NCBI GenBank assembly: GCA_947178565.1
Contig: CAMWYV010000097.1
Location: forward strand, 1 to 5,467
Length of the DNA stretch: 5,467 nt
Origin: an uncultured Porphyromonadaceae bacterium
Lineage (GTDB): Bacteria; Bacteroidota; Bacteroidia; Bacteroidales; Muribaculaceae
Direction of reading: 5' to 3'
Both the position numbers and the translations under genes were made by a program. Below, piece after piece: positions 1 to 5,467 of this stretch. The notes beneath the pieces were generated by a model that saw only the letters and a program-made list of their open reading frames with translations, was not told the DNA's origin and did no database searches. How positions within the stretch are numbered: position 1 is the stretch's first letter; each line of letters starts with the position of its first letter.

Positions 1-110
1 AGAAAGAGGTCGCGCACATATCCACCTACGGCATAGCACTCGCGCCCTATGGAGGAGGCGGCTTCCCCAACGAGCCTCACTTCGAGGGTGTCAATCGCGT
101 CAACCTTCAT
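1..110 (-). CDS. cca: CCA tRNA nucleotidyltransferase / poly(A) polymerase, N-terminal fragment
   Basis: The CDS starts at an ATG at 110-108 on the minus strand and runs off the left edge, leaving 36 complete codons. The translated end reads ECYAVGGYVRDLF at residues 24-36. This is the hallmark opening strand and GG motif of the class II nucleotidyltransferase fold in CCA-adding enzymes and poly(A) polymerases (the family consensus is close to VGGxVRDLL). By family, the enzyme adds or repairs the 3' CCA of tRNA using CTP and ATP in the cytoplasm. The catalytic DxD motif would lie downstream, outside the window, so it cannot be checked. Its ATG overlaps the TGA of the upstream M24 gene by four bases (ATGA), which implies translational coupling. 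The plus-strand reading of the same bases was rejected. What remains uncertain is whether the intact enzyme adds CCA or poly(A), and whether an HD domain follows. Confidence 0.85.
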   Translation of the reverse strand, partial: MKVDAIDTLEVRLVGEAASSIGRECYAVGGYVRDLF

Positions 111-1282
111 TTTTCAAGGCTAATGAGTTCTTCTGGGGCGCAAGTGATACGCTCCATTCCCGACTCAGTGACAATATAGGTGTTTTCGATTCCAACCGCC
201 CCTACTCCCGGTATTACGAATTTGGGCTCGACAGCAATAGCGTTCCCACAGCAGAGAGTGTCTTTGCTTCGCGGTGCGAGCACCGGCATTTCGTTAATCT
301 CAATACCGACTCCATGTCCTATGAATCCGGCTTTCTGCACGTGTCCCATAAAATATCTTTCAAGCCCGGCTTCCTTAGCCATAGACTCGGCAAGGTGGTA
401 AAGCTCTTTAGCGGGAGTGCCGGGTTTCCCGGCGCGTGCTATAGCGGCACATATCTCAATGGATACCTGATGCGCTTTTTCTGCAAGGGCATCTACTGTA
501 GTCACCGCAAAAGTGCGGGTCATATCGGTCATATATCCGGTATAGTTGCCGTTAGCGTCAACCATTACCGAGTATCCGGGTCGGATAACGGTGCCGTTGC
601 AGCCGACAGGGAGCGATGGGTCGAGCCCGGCTCCTCCCATGGCAAAATCGTAGGGGGTTGGGTTGTCGGCATTGTCTCCAACAAGGATGTTAGCCATATA
701 CAGCTCCATTGAGTCGCCTGAAATCCGGAACTGCCCGAGACATCCTTCCAGGCGGCTCGCTTTTTCAATTTCCACCTGAAGCTCAAGGTCGGTCATTCCC
801 GGACGATATAATTTCGGGATAGAGCGATAGATACGCTCCTGCTTTTCGCCGGAGATTTTCATGAGGTTTATTTCAGCTGGAGTCTTGACGGAACGTGCCA
901 TACGCATGACGGGCGAGCCATTGACAATTTGAGAACCGGGAAAAATCGCGGCAAGACGTTGAACTGTCGAATAGGCTGTAATGTCAAGTTCCAGAGCTAT
1001 GGCTTCCGGCATATTGAGTCCGATAGTTTCGGCAATCTGTTCAGGTTTCCTGACATAAACCACGCCATCTCCCGACAGACCCACAGGGCGACGGATGAAG
1101 AAAATGACCGGTCCGGTGAGCGGAATGTATATCTGCCCGGCGAAAACGCGCCCGGTGATATAAAATATATTGGCGTTGTCGTTTATAAGAATCGCTTTTG
1201 CACCGGTATATGCAAGTGCATCGCGGATTTTTCCAATTCTGAGAGAATGTTCCTGTGAATCAAGCAAAATAAGCGGTGTCAT
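107..1282 (-). CDS. M24-family metallopeptidase (Xaa-Pro peptidase/creatinase fold), atypical active site
   Basis: This is a 391-residue protein with the two-domain layout of M24B enzymes: a creatinase-like N-terminal domain (about residues 15-130) and a pita-bread catalytic domain (about 145-380). All five dinuclear metal ligands are visible: D242 (VDANG), D253 (MTDMTRTF), H323 (GHGVGIE), E352 (VEPKF) and E366 (GIEN). By family, such proteins cleave N-terminal Xaa-Pro bonds or Xaa-Pro dipeptides in the cytoplasm. The two conserved non-metal histidines of M24 enzymes are replaced. The usual LPH position reads LPVG (V226), and the usual GLExHE position reads GIEINE (N330). Substrate preference should therefore not be assumed. 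No signal peptide is visible. The ATG overlaps the stop of the upstream HAD gene by four bases, and the stop overlaps the start of cca, so it sits inside the operon. The fold is confident; a prolidase or aminopeptidase P function is a guess. Confidence 0.85.
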   Translation of the reverse strand: MTPLILLDSQEHSLRIGKIRDALAYTGAKAILINDNANIFYITGRVFAGQIYIPLTGPVIFFIRRPVGLSGDGVVYVRKPEQIAETIGLNMPEAIALELDITAYSTVQRLAAIFPGSQIVNGSPVMRMARSVKTPAEINLMKISGEKQERIYRSIPKLYRPGMTDLELQVEIEKASRLEGCLGQFRISGDSMELYMANILVGDNADNPTPYDFAMGGAGLDPSLPVGCNGTVIRPGYSVMVDANGNYTGYMTDMTRTFAVTTVDALAEKAHQVSIEICAAIARAGKPGTPAKELYHLAESMAKEAGLERYFMGHVQKAGFIGHGVGIEINEMPVLAPRSKDTLCCGNAIAVEPKFVIPGVGAVGIENTYIVTESGMERITCAPEELISLEK

Positions 1283-1911
1283 GAGCGATCTTTAAGAAAA
1301 AAGTTAGCGATATCGTCAAATGAATCAGCCTTGAAGTCGGCATCGGGCGCGTTGCCGAATCCGTATGCTGCAAACATCATGGGTATCCCGGCGGCATGCG
1401 CGGATTTGCAGTCGCCGGCAGTGTCACCGATGTAGATCGGTGTCAGGAGGTGATAACGCTCCATGAGCAGGCGTATGTTTCCTTCTTTGGGCAATAGGGT
1501 CTGTCCATAAGAGAGGGTATCAGTGAAATATGGCTTCAGACCGGTGAATTCAAGGAAATTCGGTAGCCCGAGAACACCGCAGTTGCTCACCATGAAGAGC
1601 CGGTAACGCTCTGCAAGGCGAGGAATATATTTTTTAACTCCGGGATATAGCGTGCCTCCGAGCGAAGACATCATATTGTCCTCATTTTCGGCAAGACATT
1701 TCAGAAAATGAGCGGCAATATCCGGTTTGCCGACAACCACTTCATAAATCCTGTCAATAGGGAGTCCCATACACTCGATGAGTTGCTGACGGCTCACGGT
1801 GCAATCCATTCCCATATCGGCAAAAGTGACGTCCCATACTTTGGCATAGGAATCGACGGCATCCCAAAGAGTGCCGTCCATGTCAAATATCAGTGAATCG
1901 AATTCAGACAT
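1279..1911 (-). CDS. HAD-superfamily phosphatase (phosphoglycolate phosphatase/beta-phosphoglucomutase-like)
   Basis: This 210-residue protein contains all four HAD motifs. Motif I is FDMDGTLWD, with nucleophile D10 and acid/base D12. Motif II is S109 in FMVSN. The motif III lysine is K142 in LPKEGN. Motif IV is IGDTAGD, with D163 and D167. The stretch between motifs I and II (about residues 17-83) is predicted helical, as in subclass I caps with a helical bundle. This supports hydrolysis of a small phosphorylated metabolite in the cytoplasm with Mg2+, but the substrate cannot be read from the sequence. Phosphoglycolate phosphatase-like and pyrimidine or sugar phosphatases are all possible. 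Its length is normal for the group. The start codon shares one base with the TAA of the upstream gldH gene (TAATG), and its TGA overlaps the ATG of the M24 gene (ATGA), so translation is probably coupled on both sides. Confidence 0.88.
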   Translation of the reverse strand: MSEFDSLIFDMDGTLWDAVDSYAKVWDVTFADMGMDCTVSRQQLIECMGLPIDRIYEVVVGKPDIAAHFLKCLAENEDNMMSSLGGTLYPGVKKYIPRLAERYRLFMVSNCGVLGLPNFLEFTGLKPYFTDTLSYGQTLLPKEGNIRLLMERYHLLTPIYIGDTAGDCKSAHAAGIPMMFAAYGFGNAPDADFKADSFDDIANFFLKDRS

Positions 1912-2342
1912 TATAGATCAATGGGGGTGGGTACGAGACCAATCTGCTCTATGCCCCGCAGAGTGTCAACGCGGAGAATGTGGCGAATATTCAGCGGGGT
2001 ATTAGGGGCGGGTGCAAACGGCATCCGTGCGGTAATCTGGTAGGAGGATCCCACACCTTTGCCATGCCATCTGCCGTAAACATCGCAAAGCTCAATGTTT
2101 ACAGAATCGGTATGAAGAGAATCCGATACCTCAATCCAGATATTGCGGTATGGGTATGAATCGTTATGGCGCAGGGCGATCATCATGGATGGTGACACGC
2201 AACTGTCGGTGACAAACGTTACCGTATCTCCATACGCCCACCCGGCAGGATTCAGATCCTCAAATCCGCTGTAGTATCCGGATGAGTTGCATGCCGTGAC
2301 AACAGCAGCTATAATGATAAATGCCCAGGGCTTATTCGCCAT
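1911..2342 (-). CDS. gldH: GldH-family lipoprotein
   Basis: This is a 143-residue exported lipoprotein. A short signal peptide (MANKPW followed by the hydrophobic stretch AFIIIAAVV) ends in a lipobox VTAC with the lipidated cysteine at C18. The mature part is a small beta-rich domain with features of the GldH family: FEDLNPAGWAYGDTVTF near the start, NDSYPYRNIWIEV in the middle, a GRWHGKGVG segment, and a closing RGIEQIGLV strand. In Flavobacterium johnsoniae GldH is required for gliding motility, but its molecular role is poorly defined and homologues occur widely in non-gliding Bacteroidales. The likely location is the periplasmic face of an envelope membrane. The start lies inside the last codons of ricT (11-base overlap). 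No later start would preserve the signal peptide, so this one is well supported. The protein is slightly shorter than the roughly 155-160 residues I recall for flavobacterial GldH. Confidence 0.85.
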   Translation of the reverse strand: MANKPWAFIIIAAVVTACNSSGYYSGFEDLNPAGWAYGDTVTFVTDSCVSPSMMIALRHNDSYPYRNIWIEVSDSLHTDSVNIELCDVYGRWHGKGVGSSYQITARMPFAPAPNTPLNIRHILRVDTLRGIEQIGLVPTPIDL

Positions 2343-3684
2343 CCTTGTCGTTTTGGTTCAACATTCTTCGGCTGGGTGACATTGCCGGCGCAATGGCGCG
2401 GTCAGCGTTTCTGCCTTCTCCTTCAGCGGTGTTGTTCGGGGTATCTCCCGGCTTGAGATTTCTGTCGCGGCGGTTGCCCCTGTCTTTGCGGTTCTGCTTG
2501 GGATTATCATTTTTTTCGCCCTGCTTCTCATTCCGGTTTTCCTGCGTACGGGAGTTGTCACCCTGCTGCCGGTTTTGGGCAGATTTGTTTTTCTTTTTCT
2601 TCTTCTTTTTGTCGAAGCGGGTTATATCCTGCCCGAGAATATCATTGTATTGCTTTTTCTCCTGACGGTTATCATCTCCATCACGCAGAAGTGAAAGCGG
2701 TTTCTCTCCTTTTTTATTGAGGGCTATGACTTCAAATGCTCTGTCTGCATCGATAGTGACAAGATTTGCAGCAATGTTTTTGTCGGTGGAGTATGTGATT
2801 TCGCGCTTGAACACATCGTATTTGAAGTGATAGTATGTGGAATCAGCGGTTTCAAGTCGAATTTCCTTTGATGGCATTTTCTTGACACTCTCCACGTATG
2901 TATCTACTTCAAAATTGATACAGCATTTGAGTTTGGCGCACTGTCCTGCAAGTTTTTGCGGATTCAGTGAAATGTCTTGAAAACGCGCGGCAGCTGTGCC
3001 TACCGAAACGAAGTTTGTCATCCAGCTCGCGCAGCAAAGCGGTCTGCCGCATGGTCCGATTCCTCCGATTCTGCCTGCTTCCTGACGTGCCCCGATCTGT
3101 TTCATCTCGATTCTTACCTTGAAGGTCTCGGCAAGAACTTTGATGAGCTGACGGAAGTCAACTCGTTCATCCGCTATATAATAGAATATGGCTTTATTGC
3201 CGTCGCCCTGAAACTCCACATCACCGATTTTCATGTTTAGTTTTAGGTCTTCGGCAATTTTTCTCGCGCGAATCATAGTGTCGTTCTCTCGTGCCTGAGC
3301 TTCACGATACTTTTCAAGATCGCCGGGCTTAGCCTTGCGGAAGACTCTCTTGAGCTCAGTGCCGGGTTTCACTCCGGCTTTTTTCATCTGGAGTGCAACG
3401 AGTTGCCCGGTGAGAGTTACTTCTCCGATATCATGTCCCGGTGAAGCCTCTACAGCGACGAGGTCTCCGATAGCGAGGTCAAGCCCGATAGAATTTTTAT
3501 AGAATCCTTTTCGGGTGTTTTTGAACTGCACTTCCACCAGGTCGCTCTGTGCCTTACCTCCGGGCACGTCGGCAAGCCAGTTGAAGCAATGCAGTTTTCC
3601 TCTTGGGGTTCCGCCGGATTTTGTGCAGCAACCACGGCAACTGTTTTTTTCAGTTGCTCCGTCGGCATTGTTTTCCTTATCCAT
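2332..3684 (-). CDS. ricT: RicT-like PSP1-domain protein with long basic C-terminal tail
   Basis: From the ATG at 3684 this encodes 450 residues. Reading can extend to a TTG at 3702, but the ATG 18 bases after the rny stop is preferred. The core resembles RicT/YaaT: a beta-rich N-terminal part (about residues 45-100), a PSP1 C-terminal domain (about 100-190), then the signature cysteine pairs GPCGRPLCC (C212, C217, C218) and QCAKLKCC (C249, C254, C255). A further cluster, SCRGCC (C16, C19, C20), and C33 lie near the N-terminus. In Bacillus subtilis, RicT with RicA and RicF forms an Fe-S-containing complex that modulates RNase Y cleavage. Here the gene directly follows rny, which favours a related role, although no RicA or RicF is present in the window. 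After about residue 338 the protein becomes low-complexity, rich in Lys, Arg, Asn, Gln and Asp, with seven lysines at 359-365. This tail is probably disordered and possibly RNA-binding. Bacillus RicT is about 275 residues, so this form is much longer. Confidence 0.88.
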   Translation of the reverse strand: MDKENNADGATEKNSCRGCCTKSGGTPRGKLHCFNWLADVPGGKAQSDLVEVQFKNTRKGFYKNSIGLDLAIGDLVAVEASPGHDIGEVTLTGQLVALQMKKAGVKPGTELKRVFRKAKPGDLEKYREAQARENDTMIRARKIAEDLKLNMKIGDVEFQGDGNKAIFYYIADERVDFRQLIKVLAETFKVRIEMKQIGARQEAGRIGGIGPCGRPLCCASWMTNFVSVGTAAARFQDISLNPQKLAGQCAKLKCCINFEVDTYVESVKKMPSKEIRLETADSTYYHFKYDVFKREITYSTDKNIAANLVTIDADRAFEVIALNKKGEKPLSLLRDGDDNRQEKKQYNDILGQDITRFDKKKKKKKNKSAQNRQQGDNSRTQENRNEKQGEKNDNPKQNRKDRGNRRDRNLKPGDTPNNTAEGEGRNADRAIAPAMSPSRRMLNQNDKDGE

Positions 3685-3702
3685 AGCGATTGCTGTTGAC
3701 AA

Positions 3703-5244
3703 TTATTTAGCGAAGCTGACAGAACGGGTTTCTCTGATAACAGTGATTTTAACCTGTCCGGGATATGTCATTTCGTCCTGGATTCTCTTGGCAATTTCGG
3801 CAGAGAGTTTTTCAGTTTCCACGTCGTCAATCTTGTCGGCACCGACAATCACACGAAGTTCTCTACCTGCCTGAATAGCATAGGTCTTGATGACTCCGGG
3901 ATATGATAGCGCGAGCTGCTCAAGATCATTGAGTCGCTTGATGTATGCTTCAACAATTTCTCTGCGTGCACCGGGGCGTGCTCCTGAAATGGCGTCACAA
4001 ACCTGCACGATGGGTGCGAGAAGGCTTGTTTGCTCGATTTCATCGTGGTGCGCTCCGATAGCGTTGCATATTTCTGGTTTTTCTTTGTATTTTTCAGCAA
4101 GTTTCATGCCGAGGAGAGCATGTGGAAGTTCGGGCTCTTCATCGGGCACTTTGCCTATATCGTGAAGCAGTCCCGCTCTGCGTGCTTTCTTGGGATTGAG
4201 TCCGAGCTCACTTGCCATCACAGCACAGAGGTTTGCGGTTTCGCGTGAATGCTGCAGGAGGTTCTGACCATAACTGGAACGATATTTCATCTTACCTACA
4301 AGGCGGATGAGATCGGGATGAAGTCCGTGTATGCCGAGGTCAATAGCGGTGCGTTTTCCGGTTTCAATAATTTCCTCCTCGATCTGCTTGCGCACTTTCG
4401 CCACCACTTCTTCTATTCGCGCGGGATGGATTCGACCGTCAGCAACAAGCTGGTGCAGCGCAAGGCGGGCAATTTCTCTGCGTACAGGGTCAAAGCCGGA
4501 AAGTACAATGGCTTCGGGTGTATCGTCAACTATAATTTCAATTCCGGTGGCGGCTTCAAGGGCTCGGATATTTCTACCTTCTCGCCCGATGATTCTTCCT
4601 TTTATTTCGTCGGAATCAATCTGGAATACTGTCACTGAATTTTCAATGGCGGTTTCGGTTGCCACCCGTTGGATGCTTTGCACAACGATTTTCTTCGCTT
4701 CCTTGTTTGCCGTCATCTTAGCTTCGTCCATGATGTCGTTGATGTAGCTCGCAGCCGCAGTTTTAGCTTCATCTTTGAGTGACTCCACCAGTTTTTCCTT
4801 AGCTTCTTCTGATGAGAGTCCGCTCACATGCTCAAGTTCTTCCTGAGCCTTGCGTTTGAGCGCGTCAAGTTCGGCTTTTTTAACGTCAATACCGGCAAGT
4901 TGCTCTTCAAGTCGCGCTTTAGTCTGCTCGATATTGTTTTTCTCTCTCTGATTATCTCCCTGCTGCTGATTGAGCTGCATCTCTCTTTGCTTGAGACGGC
5001 TCTCCGTGCTCTGTATCTTAGCCATTTTCTGCGCCGCCAGTTTTTCAGCCTCGGATGTTATTCTTATTTCCTCCTCCTTAGCCTCAAGGAGTTTGTTTTT
5101 CTTGATAACTTCCGCTTCCTGAGCGGCTTCCTGAATTATGATTCTGGCTTTTGACGTGGCAAGACTTCTCTGTATGACAATAGCCGCAATCGCTCCTATA
5201 GCAAGAGCAACCAGCGCAGTGATTATTATGTAAACAATTTCCAT
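3703..5244 (-). CDS. rny: Ribonuclease Y
   Basis: This 513-residue protein, close to the usual length of about 520, is a membrane-anchored endoribonuclease that initiates mRNA turnover. Its order is canonical: one N-terminal membrane helix (about residues 3-24, ending at R26); a long Glu/Lys/Gln-rich coiled coil (about 30-180); a KH RNA-binding domain (about 204-270) with the loop IIGREG (GREG at 220-223); and an HD hydrolase domain with H332, the H361-D362 pair in LLHDIGK, HH at 399-400 and D417 in [11 protein letters not shown]. The C-terminal domain after about residue 430 is intact. The ATG at 5244 was chosen because the membrane helix begins immediately after it. The frame stays open to another ATG at 5379, but that would add 45 non-conserved residues, overlap the upstream gene and read through the intergenic hairpin. 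The start has an AT-rich leader without a Shine-Dalgarno sequence, as is usual in Bacteroidota. It heads the tightly packed gene series ending in cca. Confidence 0.97.
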   Translation of the reverse strand: MEIVYIIITALVALAIGAIAAIVIQRSLATSKARIIIQEAAQEAEVIKKNKLLEAKEEEIRITSEAEKLAAQKMAKIQSTESRLKQREMQLNQQQGDNQREKNNIEQTKARLEEQLAGIDVKKAELDALKRKAQEELEHVSGLSSEEAKEKLVESLKDEAKTAAASYINDIMDEAKMTANKEAKKIVVQSIQRVATETAIENSVTVFQIDSDEIKGRIIGREGRNIRALEAATGIEIIVDDTPEAIVLSGFDPVRREIARLALHQLVADGRIHPARIEEVVAKVRKQIEEEIIETGKRTAIDLGIHGLHPDLIRLVGKMKYRSSYGQNLLQHSRETANLCAVMASELGLNPKKARRAGLLHDIGKVPDEEPELPHALLGMKLAEKYKEKPEICNAIGAHHDEIEQTSLLAPIVQVCDAISGARPGARREIVEAYIKRLNDLEQLALSYPGVIKTYAIQAGRELRVIVGADKIDDVETEKLSAEIAKRIQDEMTYPGQVKITVIRETRSVSFAK

Positions 5245-5267
5245 ATAATGGTAAAATTTATGGTTAT

Positions 5268-5322
5268 AAAAAAAGCGCAACCCACTCCAAACAGCACTGA
5301 GCTGCCGCAGAGTAAATTGTGC
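5268..5322 (-). terminator. Long hairpin plus U7 tract upstream of rny (intrinsic terminator or sRNA 3' end)
   Basis: On the minus strand the arm GCACAATTTACTC (5322-5310) pairs with GAGTGGGTTGCGC (5287-5275) over 13 positions, with one A·C mismatch and three G·U wobbles. An internal loop separates it from an inner five-base stem, GCAGC (5305-5301) with GCTGT (5295-5291), capped by a TCAGT loop. Seven T follow directly (5274-5268). The three wobbles would become C·A mismatches in a plus-strand transcript, so the structure favours RNA made from the minus strand. It lies 23 bases before the rny start. It may end the upstream transcript, attenuate entry into rny, or be the 3' end of a small RNA. 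No computed folding energy is available. Confidence 0.6.
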
Positions 5323-5337
5323 AGGATTAACGGTGTT

Positions 5338-5357
5338 AAAAAGAGGTCGTTGAGACC
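5338..5357 (-). terminator. Weak hairpin with short T-tract just after the upstream gene
   Basis: Twelve bases after the upstream stop codon the minus strand can form GGTC-TCAAC-GACC (5357-5345), followed by TC and five T (5342-5338). The stem is only four pairs, and an alternative four-pair register (GTCG/CGAC) competes with it. As a terminator it is marginal. It may instead be a 5' element of the same structured leader or small RNA that ends in the larger hairpin downstream. Confidence 0.25.
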
Positions 5358-5368
5358 GACAGGCGCCG

Positions 5369-5467
5369 TCAGCTTTCATTCTTGCCGGAAGAATTATCCT
5401 CCAGCAGAAGCATATCTATGGTTTGCTCAATTGAGTCAAGCACCCGGTCGGTTCTTTGGGCTTCCTC
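5369..5467 (-). CDS. C-terminal fragment of an upstream gene, possibly ZapA
   Basis: A reading frame enters from the right edge and ends with TGA at 5371-5369, giving the last 32 residues. They begin [20 protein letters not shown] and continue with a short polar tail. The first part is amphipathic and helix-like with regular hydrophobic spacing, and the tail is disordered. Many Bacteroidales carry a small ZapA-type cell-division protein immediately before rny, and a C-terminal coiled helix fits ZapA. The assignment therefore rests on gene order and helix character rather than a diagnostic motif. A ZapB-like or other small coiled-coil protein is the alternative. The stop is 124 bp before the rny start, and that gap holds two potential hairpins, so cotranscription with rny is uncertain. 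Confidence 0.55.
   Translation of the reverse strand, partial: EEAQRTDRVLDSIEQTIDMLLLEDNSSGKNES

Noticed and set aside
3..173. Open plus-strand frame at the left edge, which might look like the C-terminus of another gene
   Set aside because: The complementary strand encodes the diagnostic N-terminus of a CCA-adding enzyme (AVGGYVRDLF) with an ATGA overlap to the preceding gene. The plus reading has no recognisable motif and would run into the M24 gene antisense.
2321..2665. Plus-strand frame with a run of seven phenylalanines resembling a membrane protein
   Set aside because: It is the antisense shadow of the poly-lysine tail of RicT; lysine codons read backwards give Phe/Leu.
3685..3702. 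TTG start for ricT immediately after the rny stop
   Set aside because: It would add only six residues and uses a rare start; the ATG at 3684 is in frame and gives a sensible 18-base spacing.
4249..5154. Several plus-strand frames of about 110-140 residues opposite rny
   Set aside because: They lie entirely antisense to the conserved coiled coil, KH and HD regions of RNase Y and contain no coherent domain.
5245..5379. 45-residue N-terminal extension of RNase Y from an ATG at 5379
   Set aside because: The extension overlaps the upstream gene, runs through the hairpin and T-tract, and precedes the membrane helix that normally begins the protein. The ATG at 5244 gives the family length.
1..5467. 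Mobile elements, CRISPR arrays, tRNA or rRNA genes, phage or defence genes
   Set aside because: No transposase, inverted terminal repeats, spaced direct repeats, RNA-gene cloverleaf or defence-type domain was seen. The space is almost fully occupied by conserved housekeeping genes on one strand.

Overview
The window is a compact stretch of a Bacteroidota chromosome, most likely order Bacteroidales (family not resolvable; a Muribaculaceae-like lineage would fit). The evidence is the gene set: a GldH-type lipoprotein next to a RicT/PSP1-domain protein and RNase Y, proteins with typical Bacteroidales wording, AT-rich start regions without Shine-Dalgarno sequences, and roughly 48% GC by eye. All recognisable genes lie on the minus strand, so they are read from high to low coordinates.

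In transcription order: the last 32 codons of an upstream gene, probably zapA (5467-5369); a 124-bp gap holding a long hairpin with a U-tract (5322-5268); rny, ribonuclease Y (5244-3703); ricT, a PSP1-domain cysteine-rich protein with a very basic disordered tail (3684-2332); a gldH lipoprotein (2342-1911); a HAD-family phosphatase (1911-1279); an M24-family metallopeptidase (1282-107); and the first 36 codons of a CCA-adding enzyme/poly(A) polymerase (110-1). From rny onward the joints are very tight: an 18-bp gap, then overlaps of 11, 1, 4 and 4 bases. This suggests one polycistronic transcript with coupled translation. No gene-free stretch exceeds 124 bp, and the plus strand carries only shadow ORFs.

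The clearest theme is RNA metabolism. RNase Y is a membrane-anchored endonuclease that initiates mRNA decay, RicT belongs to the family that modulates RNase Y in Bacillus, and the CCA enzyme matures tRNA 3' ends. The HAD phosphatase and M24 protein are less specific housekeeping enzymes.

The window is mostly a conserved housekeeping operon and I see no strong sign of a new defence or mobile system. The points most worth a second look are: (1) the M24 protein keeps all five metal ligands but lacks both conserved second-shell histidines; (2) the RicT homologue sits directly behind rny and carries a long Lys/Arg/Asn-rich tail; (3) a strand-specific hairpin plus U7 tract lies between the upstream gene and rny and could be a terminator or the 3' end of a small RNA.
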